Below the pieces are notes generated by a model. That model worked only from the letters and a program-made list of their open reading frames with translations. It had not been told where the DNA came from and made no database searches. From contig SZPG01000011.1 in NCBI GenBank assembly GCA_030263595.1, forward strand, positions 1 through 53,503: DNA of 53,503 bases, written 5' to 3'. Position 1 is the first letter of the stretch. Each line of letters begins with the position of its first letter. Below, one piece after another: positions 41,812-51,087 of the stretch. Source of the stretch: Chloroflexi bacterium CFX6 (GTDB lineage Bacteria > Chloroflexota > Anaerolineae > Anaerolineales > Villigracilaceae). The translations under genes were made by a program, and so were the position numbers.

Positions 41812-41829
41812 GACGGGTCGCCCCTACGG
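41812..41829 (-). repeat. GTAG-headed REP-like remnant upstream of nrdJ
   Basis: On the minus strand it reads GTAGGGGCGACCCGTCC, the same head as the REP family in the restriction locus, with shortened arms. It lies 30 nt before the nrdJ Shine-Dalgarno. Confidence 0.55.
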
Positions 41830-41860
41830 TAAACGAAAAAACTTTAAAGGAGAGTAAGCC

Positions 41861-44800
41861 ATGGTCACCAAATCTGCCGAAACCAAAGCCAAAAACGGTC
41901 TCTTGCCAACGCCTCCCATGCCGAAAGGATTGCCGCAGGCGCAGTTGACCGATAACGCCCGCCAGGTGCTGATGAAGCGCTACGTCCGCCGCGGCGGCGA
42001 CGGCAAGCCCGCCGAAACGGTCGAGGAGATGTTCTGGCGTGTTGCCTGGCATGTCGCCAAAGTGGAGGAGCAATGGGGGGCGGATGTTCAAAAGCGCGCG
42101 GTCGAGTATTACCATCTGCTTTCCAGCAAGAAGTTTTTCCCGAACTCTCCCACCTTTACCGGTGCGGGAACTCCGCTGGGGCAGCTGGCGGCTTGCTTTG
42201 TCCTCCCGATCACCGACGACATGGGACGCGATTCAGCGGGCATCTTCCAAACCCTGCGCGACGCCGCGTTGATTCAGCAGACAGGCGGCGGGAATGGATT
42301 CTCCTTCTCGCGCTTGCGCCCGATGGGAGCGTTTGTCCAGAGTTCGGCAGGGCAGGCGACGGGTCCCGTCGGCTTCCTGCGCGTGTACGATCATGCTTTT
42401 GGGGAGATCGCCCAAGGCGGAACCCGCCGCGGCGCGAATATGGCAGTGCTGCGGGTGGATCATCCCGATGTGGAGGATTTCATCACCTGCAAGACCAACG
42501 AAAATCACATCACCAACTTCAATATCTCCGTCGGTATCACGGATGCGTTCATGCGCGCGGTGAAGAACGATGAAGAATGGGAACTGCGCTTCCCTGACCT
42601 GGCGGAAATGAAGCAAAGGGGTTTCAGCGGGACGCTCGAACAGGCGGAAGCCGCGGAAATAAAGATCAATACCTACAAGAAGGTTCGCGCCCGTGAGCTG
42701 TTCGATAAGATCGTCAAGCAGGCGCATCACAACGGCGAACCGGGTGTGTTGTTTTTGGATGCGGCGAATCGCAGCAATCCCGTTCCGCATTTATATCCGC
42801 TGGAAGCGACGAATCCGTGTTTTGTCGGTTCCACCCGTATTGCAACTGATTTAGGCTTGCTCACGATTCAGGAGCTTGCCGAATCTGGAGCGAACTTCAT
42901 GGTTGCCACCGACCTGCGCGCTCCGCGGGGTGGAAATGGTTTTGCTGGGCAGGATTTTGGTGTAGCCTATCGGGTTTCATCCCCTGCCTGGAAGACCCGC
43001 GAGAATACCCGCGTTATGAAATTGACCACCAAGCACGGCTATTCTGTCACCGCAACACCCGACCATAAGTTTTTGACATCGGATCGCGGCTATGTGGAAT
43101 TGGAGAAACTCAAAGAGGGCGACACCCTGCTTTTACAATCCGGCGAAGGCGTGTGGAGCCGAAATGTAGATTTGCCAAACGTCGAAGCCATACGAGAAAA
43201 AATGGCGGTGATGGCTCGCGGCGGTGATCATGCCTCCGGGCGCACGATACCCCGCAGTGACTTCGTGGAACAATATTCCAACCTGCCGAAACATTGGTCG
43301 CATGAATGGGGAGTTGTACTTGGGGCATTGGTTGGTGACGGCTGGTTGAGCCCCTCCAGCAATTCCCCCGTTGGAATGGTATTTAATCGTGAAAGTGATG
43401 AGTTGTTGAATTTCGTTCACGAAACCATGCAGGCGCATTTTGGAGCAGGTCACTTGCACGAACGCGGTTCCGTCCGCCAGTTGACGTATGGCAGATTGCC
43501 CTATCTCTTTTTTGAATCTTTGGGTGTATTGCATGCGCGCGCCCATGAAAAACGCGTTCCTTCCTCCATCTGGAACGCGCCCCGTGAAGCGGTAGTTGGC
43601 TTCCTGCAGGGGTTGTTCACTACCGACGGCACAGTCAATCTTTCCGCCTACAAAAGATCCTGTTCGATCAGGCTGGCTAGTGCGTCGCTGGAACTGTTGC
43701 GCGATGTTCAAGTTCTGTTGCTGAACTTCGGCATTGTTACCCGCATCCACAAGCGCCGAAATGATGGATACCGTTCCCTGCCGGACGGCAAAGGCGGTTA
43801 TAAGGGCTGCTTTACACATGCCGATTACGAACTGTTGATTGATAAAGCCAATCGAGACAAGTTCGTAAAGGAGATCGGTTTTCTTGATTCGATAAAACAA
43901 GGGAAGGTGGAACAATTTATTGACGGGAAAACGCGCACATCGAACGCGGAAACTTTTGAAACGACCGTTGTTTCAATTGACGATGCGGGCTTTGCTGATG
44001 TCTACGATCTCACTGAAACGCAGACACACAGCGTGATTGCGAATGGTGTGATCGCGCACCAGTGCGGGGAACAATGGCTTGGTCCATACGAAAACTGCTG
44101 TCTCGGTTCGGTCAATCTCAACGAGCATTGCGGACCCGACGGAACTGTGGATTGGGAATCCTTGCGCCAGAGCGTCGTCCTTTCCACGCGCTTCCTTGAT
44201 GACGTGGTGGAAGCCAACGCCTACGTGCCAGCCGTGCCGCAATTGAAGGAAGCCGCACATCGCGCGAGGCGCATCGGCTTGGGCATCATGGGGCTGGCGG
44301 ACTTGATGTATCACGCCGGCGTGCGCTACGGCTCGCAGGAAGGTCAGGAGTTCGGCGCGCAGGTAATGGAGTTCGTCCGTTATCATGCCATGCTGACCAG
44401 CATCGAACTCGCCAAAGAGCGCGGTCCGTTCCCCGCCATCGAAGGCTCGATCTACGACATGGACGACATGAAATGGACCCCGCCTCAATCGCTGGTCAAC
44501 TACCAGAATAACTGGGGCAGACCCCAGGTCCAGTGGGAGGCGGTGGTGAACGGCATCAAACAGCACGGCATCCGCAACGCCGCGCAGACCACCGTCGCTC
44601 CGACAGGCACGATTGCTACCGTCGCAGGCTGTGAAGGCTACGGCTGTGAACCCGTCTTTGCGCTCGCGTACATCCGCCACGTCAACGATAACGGCAAAGA
44701 CTTGAAACTCACTTATGCCAGCCCGCGCTTCGATGAGGCGCTCAAGAAACTCGGCTTGGGCGAGGAGAAACGGCACGAGATCGTCGAGCAGGTGATGCGC

Positions 44801-45682
44801 GAGGGCACGTGCCAGCACATCCTTGAACTTCCGCAGGCGGTGCGCGATACGTTTGTCGTTTCATCGGACATCACCGCCGAGGAACACGTGCGCATGCAGG
44901 GCGCGCTGCAAGCCTTTGTGGATAACTCGCTTTCAAAGACGGTCAACTTCCCTGAAGGCGCCACCGAAGCGGACGTTGCCACGGCGTATATGCTGGCTTG
45001 GGAACTCGGCTGCAAGGGCATCACGGTGTATGTGACGGGTTCGCGTGAGAAGGTGGTGCTGGAGACGAAGGCGACGGCGGAGAAGAAATCGCCTCAGACT
45101 CAGCCCGAGGCTGGTTCAGCGAAGGAAGCCATTCCCACCTTGTGGCATGGTACCAAAAAGCCGCGCCCCAAGGCGTTGACAGGCAAAACATACAATATCG
45201 AAACGCCCGTCGGCAAGACGTTCATCACCATCAATGAAAACGGCGGCGACCAGCCCTTTGAGACCTTTGTCAACACCGCCAAGGCTGGCTCGGAGACCGC
45301 GGCTGTCTCGGAAGCGATCGGACGTTTGATTTCGTACATTCTGCGCATGGCGTCGCCCATCGCCCCGCTGGACAGGATGCGCGAAGTGGTCATCCAACTG
45401 ATGGGCATCGGCGGCGGGCGCTCACTGGGATTCGGTCCCAACCGCGTGCGGTCGCTGCCCGACGGCATCGGTCAGGTGCTGGATCAGTACCTGCGAGAGA
45501 AGAGCGGCATCCCAACCGAGGAAGTGAAATCGAATGGCAACGGCAGCGGACACACCATCGAAGAAGAAGCCGCGATGAACAAAATGCGCATCGGCGACCT
45601 TTGCCCCGAATGCGGCGAGGCAGCGGTGGTGAATGAAGAAGGCTGCCGCAAGTGTTATGCCTGCGGGTATAGTGAGTGTTGA
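41861..45682 (+). CDS. nrdJ: Class II (B12-dependent) ribonucleoside-diphosphate reductase with intein
   Basis: NrdJ makes deoxyribonucleotides with adenosylcobalamin as radical source, so it does not need oxygen. The 1273-aa product contains an 858-aa enzyme split by a 415-aa intein at residues 320-734. Extein landmarks: [48 protein letters not shown], the NPC-GEQ radical site (joined by splicing, Cys735), [19 protein letters not shown], and a C-terminal zinc-type cluster CPECGE...[19 protein letters not shown] precedes the ATG. It follows nrdR. No cobalamin riboswitch was seen. Confidence 0.95.
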   Translation: MVTKSAETKAKNGLLPTPPMPKGLPQAQLTDNARQVLMKRYVRRGGDGKPAETVEEMFWRVAWHVAKVEEQWGADVQKRAVEYYHLLSSKKFFPNSPTFTGAGTPLGQLAACFVLPITDDMGRDSAGIFQTLRDAALIQQTGGGNGFSFSRLRPMGAFVQSSAGQATGPVGFLRVYDHAFGEIAQGGTRRGANMAVLRVDHPDVEDFITCKTNENHITNFNISVGITDAFMRAVKNDEEWELRFPDLAEMKQRGFSGTLEQAEAAEIKINTYKKVRARELFDKIVKQAHHNGEPGVLFLDAANRSNPVPHLYPLEATNPCFVGSTRIATDLGLLTIQELAESGANFMVATDLRAPRGGNGFAGQDFGVAYRVSSPAWKTRENTRVMKLTTKHGYSVTATPDHKFLTSDRGYVELEKLKEGDTLLLQSGEGVWSRNVDLPNVEAIREKMAVMARGGDHASGRTIPRSDFVEQYSNLPKHWSHEWGVVLGALVGDGWLSPSSNSPVGMVFNRESDELLNFVHETMQAHFGAGHLHERGSVRQLTYGRLPYLFFESLGVLHARAHEKRVPSSIWNAPREAVVGFLQGLFTTDGTVNLSAYKRSCSIRLASASLELLRDVQVLLLNFGIVTRIHKRRNDGYRSLPDGKGGYKGCFTHADYELLIDKANRDKFVKEIGFLDSIKQGKVEQFIDGKTRTSNAETFETTVVSIDDAGFADVYDLTETQTHSVIANGVIAHQCGEQWLGPYENCCLGSVNLNEHCGPDGTVDWESLRQSVVLSTRFLDDVVEANAYVPAVPQLKEAAHRARRIGLGIMGLADLMYHAGVRYGSQEGQEFGAQVMEFVRYHAMLTSIELAKERGPFPAIEGSIYDMDDMKWTPPQSLVNYQNNWGRPQVQWEAVVNGIKQHGIRNAAQTTVAPTGTIATVAGCEGYGCEPVFALAYIRHVNDNGKDLKLTYASPRFDEALKKLGLGEEKRHEIVEQVMREGTCQHILELPQAVRDTFVVSSDITAEEHVRMQGALQAFVDNSLSKTVNFPEGATEADVATAYMLAWELGCKGITVYVTGSREKVVLETKATAEKKSPQTQPEAGSAKEAIPTLWHGTKKPRPKALTGKTYNIETPVGKTFITINENGGDQPFETFVNTAKAGSETAAVSEAIGRLISYILRMASPIAPLDRMREVVIQLMGIGGGRSLGFGPNRVRSLPDGIGQVLDQYLREKSGIPTEEVKSNGNGSGHTIEEEAAMNKMRIGDLCPECGEAAVVNEEGCRKCYACGYSEC
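42818..44062 (+). mobile_element. Intein with LAGLIDADG homing endonuclease in nrdJ
   Basis: The intein starts at Cys320 ([11 protein letters not shown]), has the block [10 protein letters not shown] motif, two LAGLIDADG-like segments ([12 protein letters not shown] and [12 protein letters not shown]) and the C-terminal blocks [21 protein letters not shown], followed by Cys735 as +1 nucleophile. The last residue is Gln rather than Asn, a known but uncommon variant compatible with splicing. The insertion point is immediately before the thiyl-radical cysteine, one of the most conserved positions of the enzyme. Base composition is less GC-rich than the flanks. Confidence 0.93.
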
Positions 45683-45710
45683 ACCCGACCCCCTCTGTCA
45701 CCTCGTGACA

Positions 45711-45744
45711 CCTTCCCCATCCCGCCGAGGCGGGATGGGGAAGG
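45711..45744. repeat. Perfect 16-bp inverted repeat between nrdJ and the zinc-ribbon gene
   Basis: CCTTCCCCATCCCGCC and its exact complement are separated by GA. A smaller TGTCAC/GTGACA hairpin lies just upstream (45695-45709). No T-run follows. It may end nrdJ mRNA decay or be another dispersed palindrome. Confidence 0.8.
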
Positions 45745-45763
45745 GCGCTGAAAGGAGCGACCT

Positions 45764-45994
45764 ATGAAAGATGGTAAATGCCCCAGATGCAAGTCGGACA
45801 CAGTGTACATGAAACGCCGCGGTCTGGGCCACGGCAGTTCGGGACTCTACATTTACATCTCCAAAGAGTTCGCCACCCGACCCACCCACGACGTGGACCA
45901 TTACATCTGCACCACCTGCGGGTATTTTGAATCGTACATCGAAGACAAAGCCCGCCTCGAGGCGGTGGCGAAGGATTGGAAGAAGGTGGGGTAA
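45764..45994 (+). CDS. Small zinc-ribbon protein of unknown function
   Basis: A 76-aa protein with CPRC at residues 6-9 and CTTCG near 50, a two-knuckle zinc ribbon, then a helical end (YIEDKARLEAVAKDWKKVG). AAAGGAG stands 7-8 nt before the ATG. Related small proteins are widespread without assigned function. It is the last gene before the recA region. Confidence 0.75.
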   Translation: MKDGKCPRCKSDTVYMKRRGLGHGSSGLYIYISKEFATRPTHDVDHYICTTCGYFESYIEDKARLEAVAKDWKKVG

Positions 45995-46306
45995 AGGGAC
46001 AACTCACGCACGCCTGCACCCGCTCTTCAAATCCAAACAAGTCTGGGATTAACTGAGGTCAAGGCATTCTCCTGCGAAGAAGCCCGAATGAACTTCGGTT
46101 CAGTCCGCGCGGTTTTGCGAGGGGATTGGGGTTGGTATAACTTTGAGGAGATGCTATCCGCGTCATGAAGCGCGCGGATATTCTACATATCCGCCCGTAT
46201 GCTTGAGGACCCAACGACGAGACGAATTTGGGCGTCGCCTGCTCGGATTTGCAGGTGAGGGGACCCTTCCGATTTTGAGAACTTCATCGAGCGGCTGGTT
46301 TTTCCC
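45995..46306 (+). other. Gene-free region with candidate structured RNA
   Basis: No credible reading frame exists here. An extended -10 TGGTATAAC is at 46133-46141. Downstream, CGCGGATA(T) at 46173-46181 can pair with TATCCGCG at 46155-46162 or with ATATCCGC at 46187-46194, two perfect and mutually exclusive 8-bp stems. Further hairpins are CCTGC/GCAGG around 46241-46258 and CGACG/CGTCG around 46214-46236; upstream CCGAA/TTCGG lies near 46084-46098. It does not match tRNA, tmRNA, SRP RNA or RNase P patterns I know. 6S RNA cannot be excluded. Confidence 0.4.
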
Positions 46307-46334
46307 TTGACGCACAGAACATCTGTGCTATACT
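46307..46334 (+). promoter_or_regulatory. recA promoter with embedded palindromic operator
   Basis: TTGACG (46307-46312), 16-nt spacer and TATACT (46329-46334). The spacer contains CACAGA ACA TCTGTG, part of the 17-bp palindrome formed by GCACAGA and TCTGTGC around ACA (46312-46328). Its placement between the promoter elements is right for a LexA-type repressor, though it differs from the CGAAC-N4-GTTCG and CTG-N10-CAG classes. Confidence 0.65.
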
Positions 46335-46411
46335 CTCGGCAATACTTAACCCACTTAACCCTTTGAGCACCCCCTAACCTTCGTGGTTAAGCGATTACAA
46401 GGAGAAAACCC

Positions 46412-47518
46412 ATGGCAAGAAAACGTTCCGCGCCCGCAGAATCCGCGCCCACCCCGCAAATGGACGGCGCAAAAAGGGCTGTCCTCGACAAGGCAGTCGG
46501 CGACATCCTCAAGCGCTACGGCGACGGCTCCATCATGCGCCTCGGCGAAGCGCAAGGTATGGTCACTGAGGTCATCCCCACCGGCTCGCTCTCGCTCGAT
46601 ATCGCGCTCGGCGTCGGCGGCATCCCGCGCGGACGCATCACCGAAATCTACGGACCGGAATCTTCGGGCAAGACCACGCTCTGTCTGCACGTGGTTGCGG
46701 AAGCCCAGCGCGCAGGCGGCACCGCCGCTTATGTGGATATGGAACACGCGCTCGACCCGGTCTATGCCGCGCGCCTCGGCGTGGATATTGACAACCTGCT
46801 CGTCTCCCAGCCCGATACCGGCGAACAGGCGCTCGAAATCGCCGAAACTCTCGTCCGCTCCGGTGCGGTGGATGTGGTCGTCATTGACTCGGTTGCCGCG
46901 CTCGTCCCGCGCTCCGAGATCGAAGGCGATATGGGCGATGCCACCATGGGCGTCCAGGCACGTCTCATGTCGCAGGCGCTCCGCAAACTGAGCGGCGCCA
47001 TCAACCAGACCAAGACCGCCGTCATCTTCACCAACCAACTCCGCCAGAAGATCGGCGTCATGTTCGGAAACCCCGAAACCACCACCGGCGGTCAGGCGCT
47101 CAAGTTCTACGCCTCCCTGCGGATTGACGTGCGCCGCATCCAGTCCATCAAACTGGGCGAGGAAGTCATCGGCAACCGCACGCGCGTCAAAGTCGTCAAG
47201 AACAAGGTCGCGCCGCCGTTCCGCACCGCCGAGTTTGACATCATGTTCAACGAAGGCATCTCCAAGAGCGGCGACGTTCTCGACCTGGCGACCAAATTCG
47301 AGGTCATTCAGAAGCGCGGCGCCTTCTTCTCCTATGGCGATGTCCGCATTGGTCAGGGGCGCGAAAACGCCAAGGACTACCTCCGCACCAATCCCGACCT
47401 GATGAACGAGATCGAAAGCGTCATCCGGCAAAAGGCTCTAAGCGGCGAAATCGCCCTCCCGCTCGACATGGGCGACGGCGGGGGCGAGGATGCCGGCGCA
47501 GTCGAAGAAGAAGCGTAA
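46412..47518 (+). CDS. recA: Recombinase RecA
   Basis: RecA forms filaments on single-stranded DNA, drives strand exchange and triggers the SOS response. Walker A GPESSGKT is at 81-88. [21 protein letters not shown] and [14 protein letters not shown] with [30 protein letters not shown] are the standard core. Length is 368 aa with an acidic C-terminus ([15 protein letters not shown]). AAGGAG precedes the ATG. A perfect terminator follows. Confidence 0.97.
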   Translation: MARKRSAPAESAPTPQMDGAKRAVLDKAVGDILKRYGDGSIMRLGEAQGMVTEVIPTGSLSLDIALGVGGIPRGRITEIYGPESSGKTTLCLHVVAEAQRAGGTAAYVDMEHALDPVYAARLGVDIDNLLVSQPDTGEQALEIAETLVRSGAVDVVVIDSVAALVPRSEIEGDMGDATMGVQARLMSQALRKLSGAINQTKTAVIFTNQLRQKIGVMFGNPETTTGGQALKFYASLRIDVRRIQSIKLGEEVIGNRTRVKVVKNKVAPPFRTAEFDIMFNEGISKSGDVLDLATKFEVIQKRGAFFSYGDVRIGQGRENAKDYLRTNPDLMNEIESVIRQKALSGEIALPLDMGDGGGEDAGAVEEEA

Positions 47519-47523
47519 AATCA

Positions 47524-47551
47524 ATGGACACGGCTCACCGTGTCCATTTTC
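47524..47551 (+). terminator. recA terminator
   Basis: ATGGACACGG (47524-47533) and CCGTGTCCAT (47538-47547) form a perfect 10-bp stem with CTCA loop, followed by TTTTCTT counting the last stem base. It also shows that the ATG at 47524 is not a translation start. Confidence 0.88.
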
Positions 47552-47553
47552 TT

Positions 47554-48114
47554 ATGATGATGTTTCGACTATACCTGCCCCGCCTCTTTCTTAACCGATT
47601 CCTGTTTCTGCTCCCAATCCTTTTCCTGTCCGCCGCCTGTTCCCCCCAACCCACGCCGACGCCCTTCCGCCCGCCGACGGCAATCCTGCCTACCCAGCCG
47701 CTTCCCACCACCACGCCCGTGCCTGCCTTGTTCACCCCCACGTTTACGCCGACGATCACCGCCACGCCCACCGAAGGTCCCTGCGCGAACGTGCTCTCCT
47801 TTTTGGATGACGTCACCGTCGAAGACGGCTCGGTCTTCGCCCCCGGCGCAGCGATTGACAAGCAGTGGCTCGTGCAAAACTCCGGGACGTGCGACTGGGA
47901 CGCAGACTACAAACTCAAGTGGGTGGGCGGCACGACGCTGGGCGCGGCGGAGGAACAGCCGCTCTACCCCGCCAAAGCCGGGACGCAAGCCACCCTGCGA
48001 ATCCTCTTCACCGCCCCTGCCGAACCGGGAACGTATCAGACCACCTGGCAGGCGGTTGACCCGGATGGGAATTTCTTTGGCGATACGGTATTCATGGAGA
48101 TCGTTGTGCAATGA
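47554..48114 (+). CDS. Lipoprotein with Thr/Pro linker and NBR1-like Ig domain
   Basis: The signal peptide (RLYLPRLFLNRFLFLLPILFL) ends in lipobox LSAAC, so the protein is probably anchored outside the membrane. A linker rich in Thr and Pro (about 30 to 75) leads to an Ig-like domain of the NBR1 central type: KQWLVQNSGTCDWDADYKLKWVGG...PAEPGTYQTTWQAVDPDGNFFGD. Such lipoproteins are common in Chloroflexota; the ligand is unknown. Starts at 47554, 47557 or 47560 are all possible, without an evident Shine-Dalgarno; the upstream ATG lies in the recA terminator. Confidence 0.82.
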   Translation: MMMFRLYLPRLFLNRFLFLLPILFLSAACSPQPTPTPFRPPTAILPTQPLPTTTPVPALFTPTFTPTITATPTEGPCANVLSFLDDVTVEDGSVFAPGAAIDKQWLVQNSGTCDWDADYKLKWVGGTTLGAAEEQPLYPAKAGTQATLRILFTAPAEPGTYQTTWQAVDPDGNFFGDTVFMEIVVQ

Positions 48115-48120
48115 TTTGCG

Positions 48121-48212
48121 AATGTCGTTGCGAGCCGCCGTTCCTGGTTTTCGGCGGCGCGGCAACCTGCCGGGGATTGCTTCGCGGCGCTCTGCGCCAC
48201 CCGCAATGACAA
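48121..48212. repeat. Dispersed palindromic element
   Basis: TGTCGTTGCGAGCCG at the left and GCGCCACCCGCAATGACA at the right are imperfect inverted ends. Inside lie GCCGCCG/CGGCGGC and GGGATTGCTTCGC. The outer sequence TTGCGAG...CGCAATGACA is like palindromes seen scattered in many bacterial genomes. It fills most of the 125-bp gap. Confidence 0.65.
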
Positions 48213-48239
48213 GATTCGATTTTTAGAAATGGAGACTTT

Positions 48240-48608
48240 ATGCCTGCCCAGTCCGAATTCCCCCTTGTCTTCGAAAGCCTCAAATCCATCCTCGAACCTT
48301 ATGCCGAAAAATTGACCGTCAAGAGCGACACGAAGGAGGCGTTTTATCTCGACGCTCCCTACAGCGAAAAATGGAAGAAGGAATTGTATTTCGCCTCGAC
48401 ACACATCAAGAAAAATTACGTCTCCTTCTATCTGATGCCCGTTTATATGTATCCCGACCTGTTGAAAGGCGTCTCCCCCGAACTCAAAAAGCACATGCAG
48501 GGCAAATCCTGCTTCAATTTCAAGAAAATCGAAAAACCCCTGTTCGAGGAATTGAATCGACTCGCCAAACAAGGGTTCGACCGGATGATGAGGGAAGAGT
48601 ATTCCTAA
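48240..48608 (+). CDS. Conserved hypothetical protein, DUF1801-like fold possible
   Basis: A 122-aa soluble protein (MPAQSEFPLVFESLKSILEPYAEKLTVKSDTKEAFYLD...). It has no catalytic motif I can name. The pattern VSFYLMPVYMYPDLLKGVSPELKKHMQGKSCFNFKKIEKPLFEELNRL resembles small YdhG/DUF1801 proteins, but this is only an impression. Its end overlaps the convergent CoA-binding protein gene by 4 nt. Confidence 0.65.
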   Translation: MPAQSEFPLVFESLKSILEPYAEKLTVKSDTKEAFYLDAPYSEKWKKELYFASTHIKKNYVSFYLMPVYMYPDLLKGVSPELKKHMQGKSCFNFKKIEKPLFEELNRLAKQGFDRMMREEYS

Positions 48609-49096
48609 TTCACGCTCATAAACCCAAGCAACTTCCATAACCCGCGCATCATTTTATGACCGCCGTCGGGTTTGAGGTACTGGTTCGGGCAGGTACCGGG
48701 GATGACGGCGATGCCGTTCGCCTTGCACATCTCCACCGCGGACTGCGAAACGCTGGTCATGCCCGGGACGAGACCGGGTTTGGTGCCCATCATGCAGTGC
48801 ATCCAGACATGCTTGATTCCCAAATCCAGGCACTGCTGGACGATCTGGTCGGTCACTTTGGGGCTGGTGAGGATGAAAACGGCGTCCGGCTTGGAGGGCA
48901 GGGATCTCAGGTCGGGGTAACAGGCGTCGCCCTGGAAAGAAGCGAGGCGCGGGTTGACCGCGAAGACCTCGTAGCCGTTTTCCTTGAACTTGTTATATGC
49001 CAGGTTGCATCCCGTTTCGCGCCTGTCCGAAACGCCCACCACGGCGATTTTCTTCTGCATCAAAAAATCCTGCACCATATTGTCGAGTTTTGACAT
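48605..49096 (-). CDS. CoA-binding domain protein (YccU-like)
   Basis: A 163-aa Rossmann-type protein. KKIAVVGVSDRRETGCNLAYNKFKENGYEVFAVNP is the CoA_binding_2 signature, followed by CYPDLRSLPSKPDAVFILTSPKVTDQIVQQCLDLGIKHVWMH. Family members bind CoA or a nucleotide; physiological role unclear. AAGGAG precedes the start. The C-terminal ECGLC-like part (GTCPNQYLKPDGGHKMMRGLWKLLGFM) is an extension of unknown role. Confidence 0.85.
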   Translation of the reverse strand: MSKLDNMVQDFLMQKKIAVVGVSDRRETGCNLAYNKFKENGYEVFAVNPRLASFQGDACYPDLRSLPSKPDAVFILTSPKVTDQIVQQCLDLGIKHVWMHCMMGTKPGLVPGMTSVSQSAVEMCKANGIAVIPGTCPNQYLKPDGGHKMMRGLWKLLGFMSVN

Positions 49097-49119
49097 CGGA
49101 GTTCTCCTTTTATAAACAG

Positions 49120-49152
49120 AAGACGGAACCGTTCGGGTTCCGTCTTTCTTTT
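49120..49152. terminator. Terminator hairpin between trx reductase and CoA-binding genes
   Basis: AAGACGGAACC (49120-49130) and GGTTCCGTCTT (49136-49146) form a perfect 11-bp stem with a 5-nt loop. TCTTTT follows on the plus strand and CTGTTTAT on the minus strand, so it may work in both directions. It most likely ends the minus-strand reductase transcript. Confidence 0.8.
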
Positions 49153-49239
49153 GAATGCGATTCAGATGTGTCCATCAGGAATGATTATAAGAAGAAATAT
49201 GTTTCCTTCAAGATGACGAAGATCACAAGCGGGAAATGG

Positions 49240-50472
49240 TCATCCTCTGCGCAGAAACTCCCGGATCGAAATGGATGCCGCCGCGCCTTCGCCCACCGCC
49301 GAAGCGACCTGTTTGATGCTGCCGTGCCGTACATCGCCCGCCGCAAAGATGCCGGGCACGCTGGTCTCGAACGGAAGCGAAAGGGGAATGGCGGCATCCG
49401 GCTTGTGGGTCAGGTCGTGCCCGGTCATCACGAAACCGTATTTATCCAGTTCCAGGTAGCCTTTGAGGAAGTCGGTATTGGGCTGCTGCCCGATGAAGAT
49501 GAACGCGGCGGCGGGATGGATTTCATACGCTTCGTTCGTGACCGTGTTGCGGACCTTGATCGTCTTCAGTTTGGAATCCCGCCCTTCGAACCCTTCCACC
49601 ACGGTGTTGTATTTCACTTCGATGCGGGAACCGGGCTCGTTCACCTTGTCTATGGCGATCTGGCTGGCAGTCAAATTGCCGCCGCGCACCAGCAGTGTGA
49701 TCTTCTCGCTGAAATTGGTCAGGTGCAAGCCCTCCTCCACGGCGGAATTCCCGCCGCCCACCACAACGATTTCCTTTGCGCCTTTGTAAAACGGACCGTC
49801 GCAGGTGGCGCAGAAGTGAATCCCGGCGCCGATGTAGTCGTCCTCGCCGGGCACGTCCAGGCGGCGGTAGGATGCACCCGTGGCGATCAGTGCCGCGCGC
49901 GAGTGGACGTGCCGCCCGTCTGAGGTGTACGCTTCGTGGTAGCCTTCCTCCATTTCCATCTTTTCGACATCCACCGCCTGCAGAATTTCCACGCCAAAGC
50001 GTTTGGCTTGCTGGGTCACGCGCTCGGAAAATTCCTGCCCGCTGATGCCTTCGGGGAAACCTGGAAAGTTATCCAAGCCGACGGTGATGCCCGCCTGCCC
50101 GCCGAGACCGGAGCGTTCGATCAGAAGTGTCTCCGCGCCTTCGCGCGCCGCGTAGATGGCGGCTGTCAATCCTGCCGGTCCGCCGCCGACGATGATCAGG
50201 TCGTAATAGGTCTGCTTCGCTTCGGTCTTCAATCCGAGTTTCCTTGCCAGTTCTGCGTTCGAAGGCTCAACCAAAAAAGAACCGTCTTCAAAGACGATGG
50301 TGGGAATGATGCGTTTGCCGTTGTTCTTTTGCAGGACAAAGGCTTCGGCTTCCTTATCCTGTTCGATGTCCACCCATTTGTAGGGGACGAATTGCTCGCC
50401 CAGGAACTTCTTCGCGCGGCGGCAGTCTGGGCACCAGTACGCGCCATAGACGGTGATCTTCGCTTCACTCAT
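49240..50472 (-). CDS. Glutaredoxin-like domain fused to thioredoxin reductase
   Basis: Residues 1-80 are a glutaredoxin/NrdH-like thiol domain with CPDC at 14-17 (KITVYGAYWCPDCRRAKKFL). Residues 90-410 are a thioredoxin reductase: FAD site IIVGGGPAGLTAAIYAAREG, redox pair CATC, NADPH site VVVGGGNSAVEEGLHL and GIFAAGDVR. The reductase could pass electrons directly to its own thiol domain and from there to targets such as NrdJ, the reductase partner encoded upstream; that last link is inference. GGAGG precedes the ATG at 50472. Length is 410 aa. Confidence 0.92.
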   Translation of the reverse strand: MSEAKITVYGAYWCPDCRRAKKFLGEQFVPYKWVDIEQDKEAEAFVLQKNNGKRIIPTIVFEDGSFLVEPSNAELARKLGLKTEAKQTYYDLIIVGGGPAGLTAAIYAAREGAETLLIERSGLGGQAGITVGLDNFPGFPEGISGQEFSERVTQQAKRFGVEILQAVDVEKMEMEEGYHEAYTSDGRHVHSRAALIATGASYRRLDVPGEDDYIGAGIHFCATCDGPFYKGAKEIVVVGGGNSAVEEGLHLTNFSEKITLLVRGGNLTASQIAIDKVNEPGSRIEVKYNTVVEGFEGRDSKLKTIKVRNTVTNEAYEIHPAAAFIFIGQQPNTDFLKGYLELDKYGFVMTGHDLTHKPDAAIPLSLPFETSVPGIFAAGDVRHGSIKQVASAVGEGAAASISIREFLRRG

Positions 50473-50940
50473 TGTTGTTTCCTCCGGGATTAAGGATTAA
50501 TTCATCTTACACGGCAGGGACAGCCCATTCATGTTTTTACCAAAATGCCTGGCACAGGGCGGCCCTTTCTTGTAAATTGGCTGCTTGTTTTGCCCAAGCG
50601 GGCCGCCCCTGCGGCGAAATCGCGTAAGGTGAGGGATTAATTCGTTAGTGTATAGTCGTTTTGTTGTTGGATTTCGTTACAACCACGAAAACCATAGCTC
50701 ACTCTCTGCGTATTGGTTTGTTTTCCTGCCTGCCGTTTACACTCTAAATTTCAAAACACCTTCCTCTCTCGCCTTGCCTGAGTTGCCACCTTCCAATAGA
50801 TTTTCTAGGTTCCCCGCCCAAAGCCCTCACCCTGCCCTCTCCCATCGGGAAAGGGGGAAGTCATCCCAGAATATATAACCTTGTTTGGAGTGAGGGCAGC
50901 CTCTTGAAACCAAAGTAGCAACTCGGGTTATCTATACAAA
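50473..50940. other. Gene-free region with palindromic remnants
   Basis: No convincing gene. AGGGCGGCCC near 50556 and GGGCCGCCCCT near 50602 form a long imperfect inverted repeat, and AGCCCTCACCCTGCCCTCTCCC (from 50819) with GAGTGAGGGCAG further on resembles the element inside hsdS. A 76-residue open frame at 50648-50878 partly covers this repeat and has no gene-like composition. Confidence 0.55.
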
Positions 50941-50980
50941 TTTTTAAAAAAAGAAAATATCCTTTTTGGATTATTCCTAG

Positions 50981-51026
50981 TTGACAATCGAACATAATTG
51001 TTGTACTATTTGAACATAATCGAACA
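50981..51026 (+). promoter_or_regulatory. Promoter and DeoR-type operators of the sugar locus
   Basis: TTGACA (50981-50986), a 17-nt spacer and TACTAT (51004-51009). Three copies of TYGAACA are at 50988-50994, 51010-51016 and 51020-51026, 22 and 10 bp apart, that is on the same face of the helix. GAACA/TGTTC half-sites are typical of DeoR/GlpR regulators, so the following gene probably represses its own promoter. Confidence 0.75.
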
Positions 51027-51087
51027 ATTTATCGGTACTATTGAGTTTGAGAATTGCATTGTATTAATCCGCCGAAAAGGATGATGG

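Noticed and set aside
41709..41860. Cobalamin riboswitch before nrdJ
   Set aside because: The gap is only 150 nt, mostly a terminator and a REP remnant, and lacks the B12-box.
45995..46306. tRNA, tmRNA, SRP RNA or RNase P RNA upstream of recA
   Set aside because: The conserved T-loop, the SRP apical GGAAG...AGCAG motif and the RNase P core sequences were not found.
47524..47553. Upstream ATG at 47524 as start of the lipoprotein
   Set aside because: The sequence there is the perfect stem of the recA terminator, and the extra residues would precede a normal signal peptide.
50648..50878. 76-residue open frame in the gene-free region before the DeoR regulator
   Set aside because: It reads through a palindromic repeat (SPHPALSHRERGK), lacks a ribosome binding site and has no gene-like codon use.
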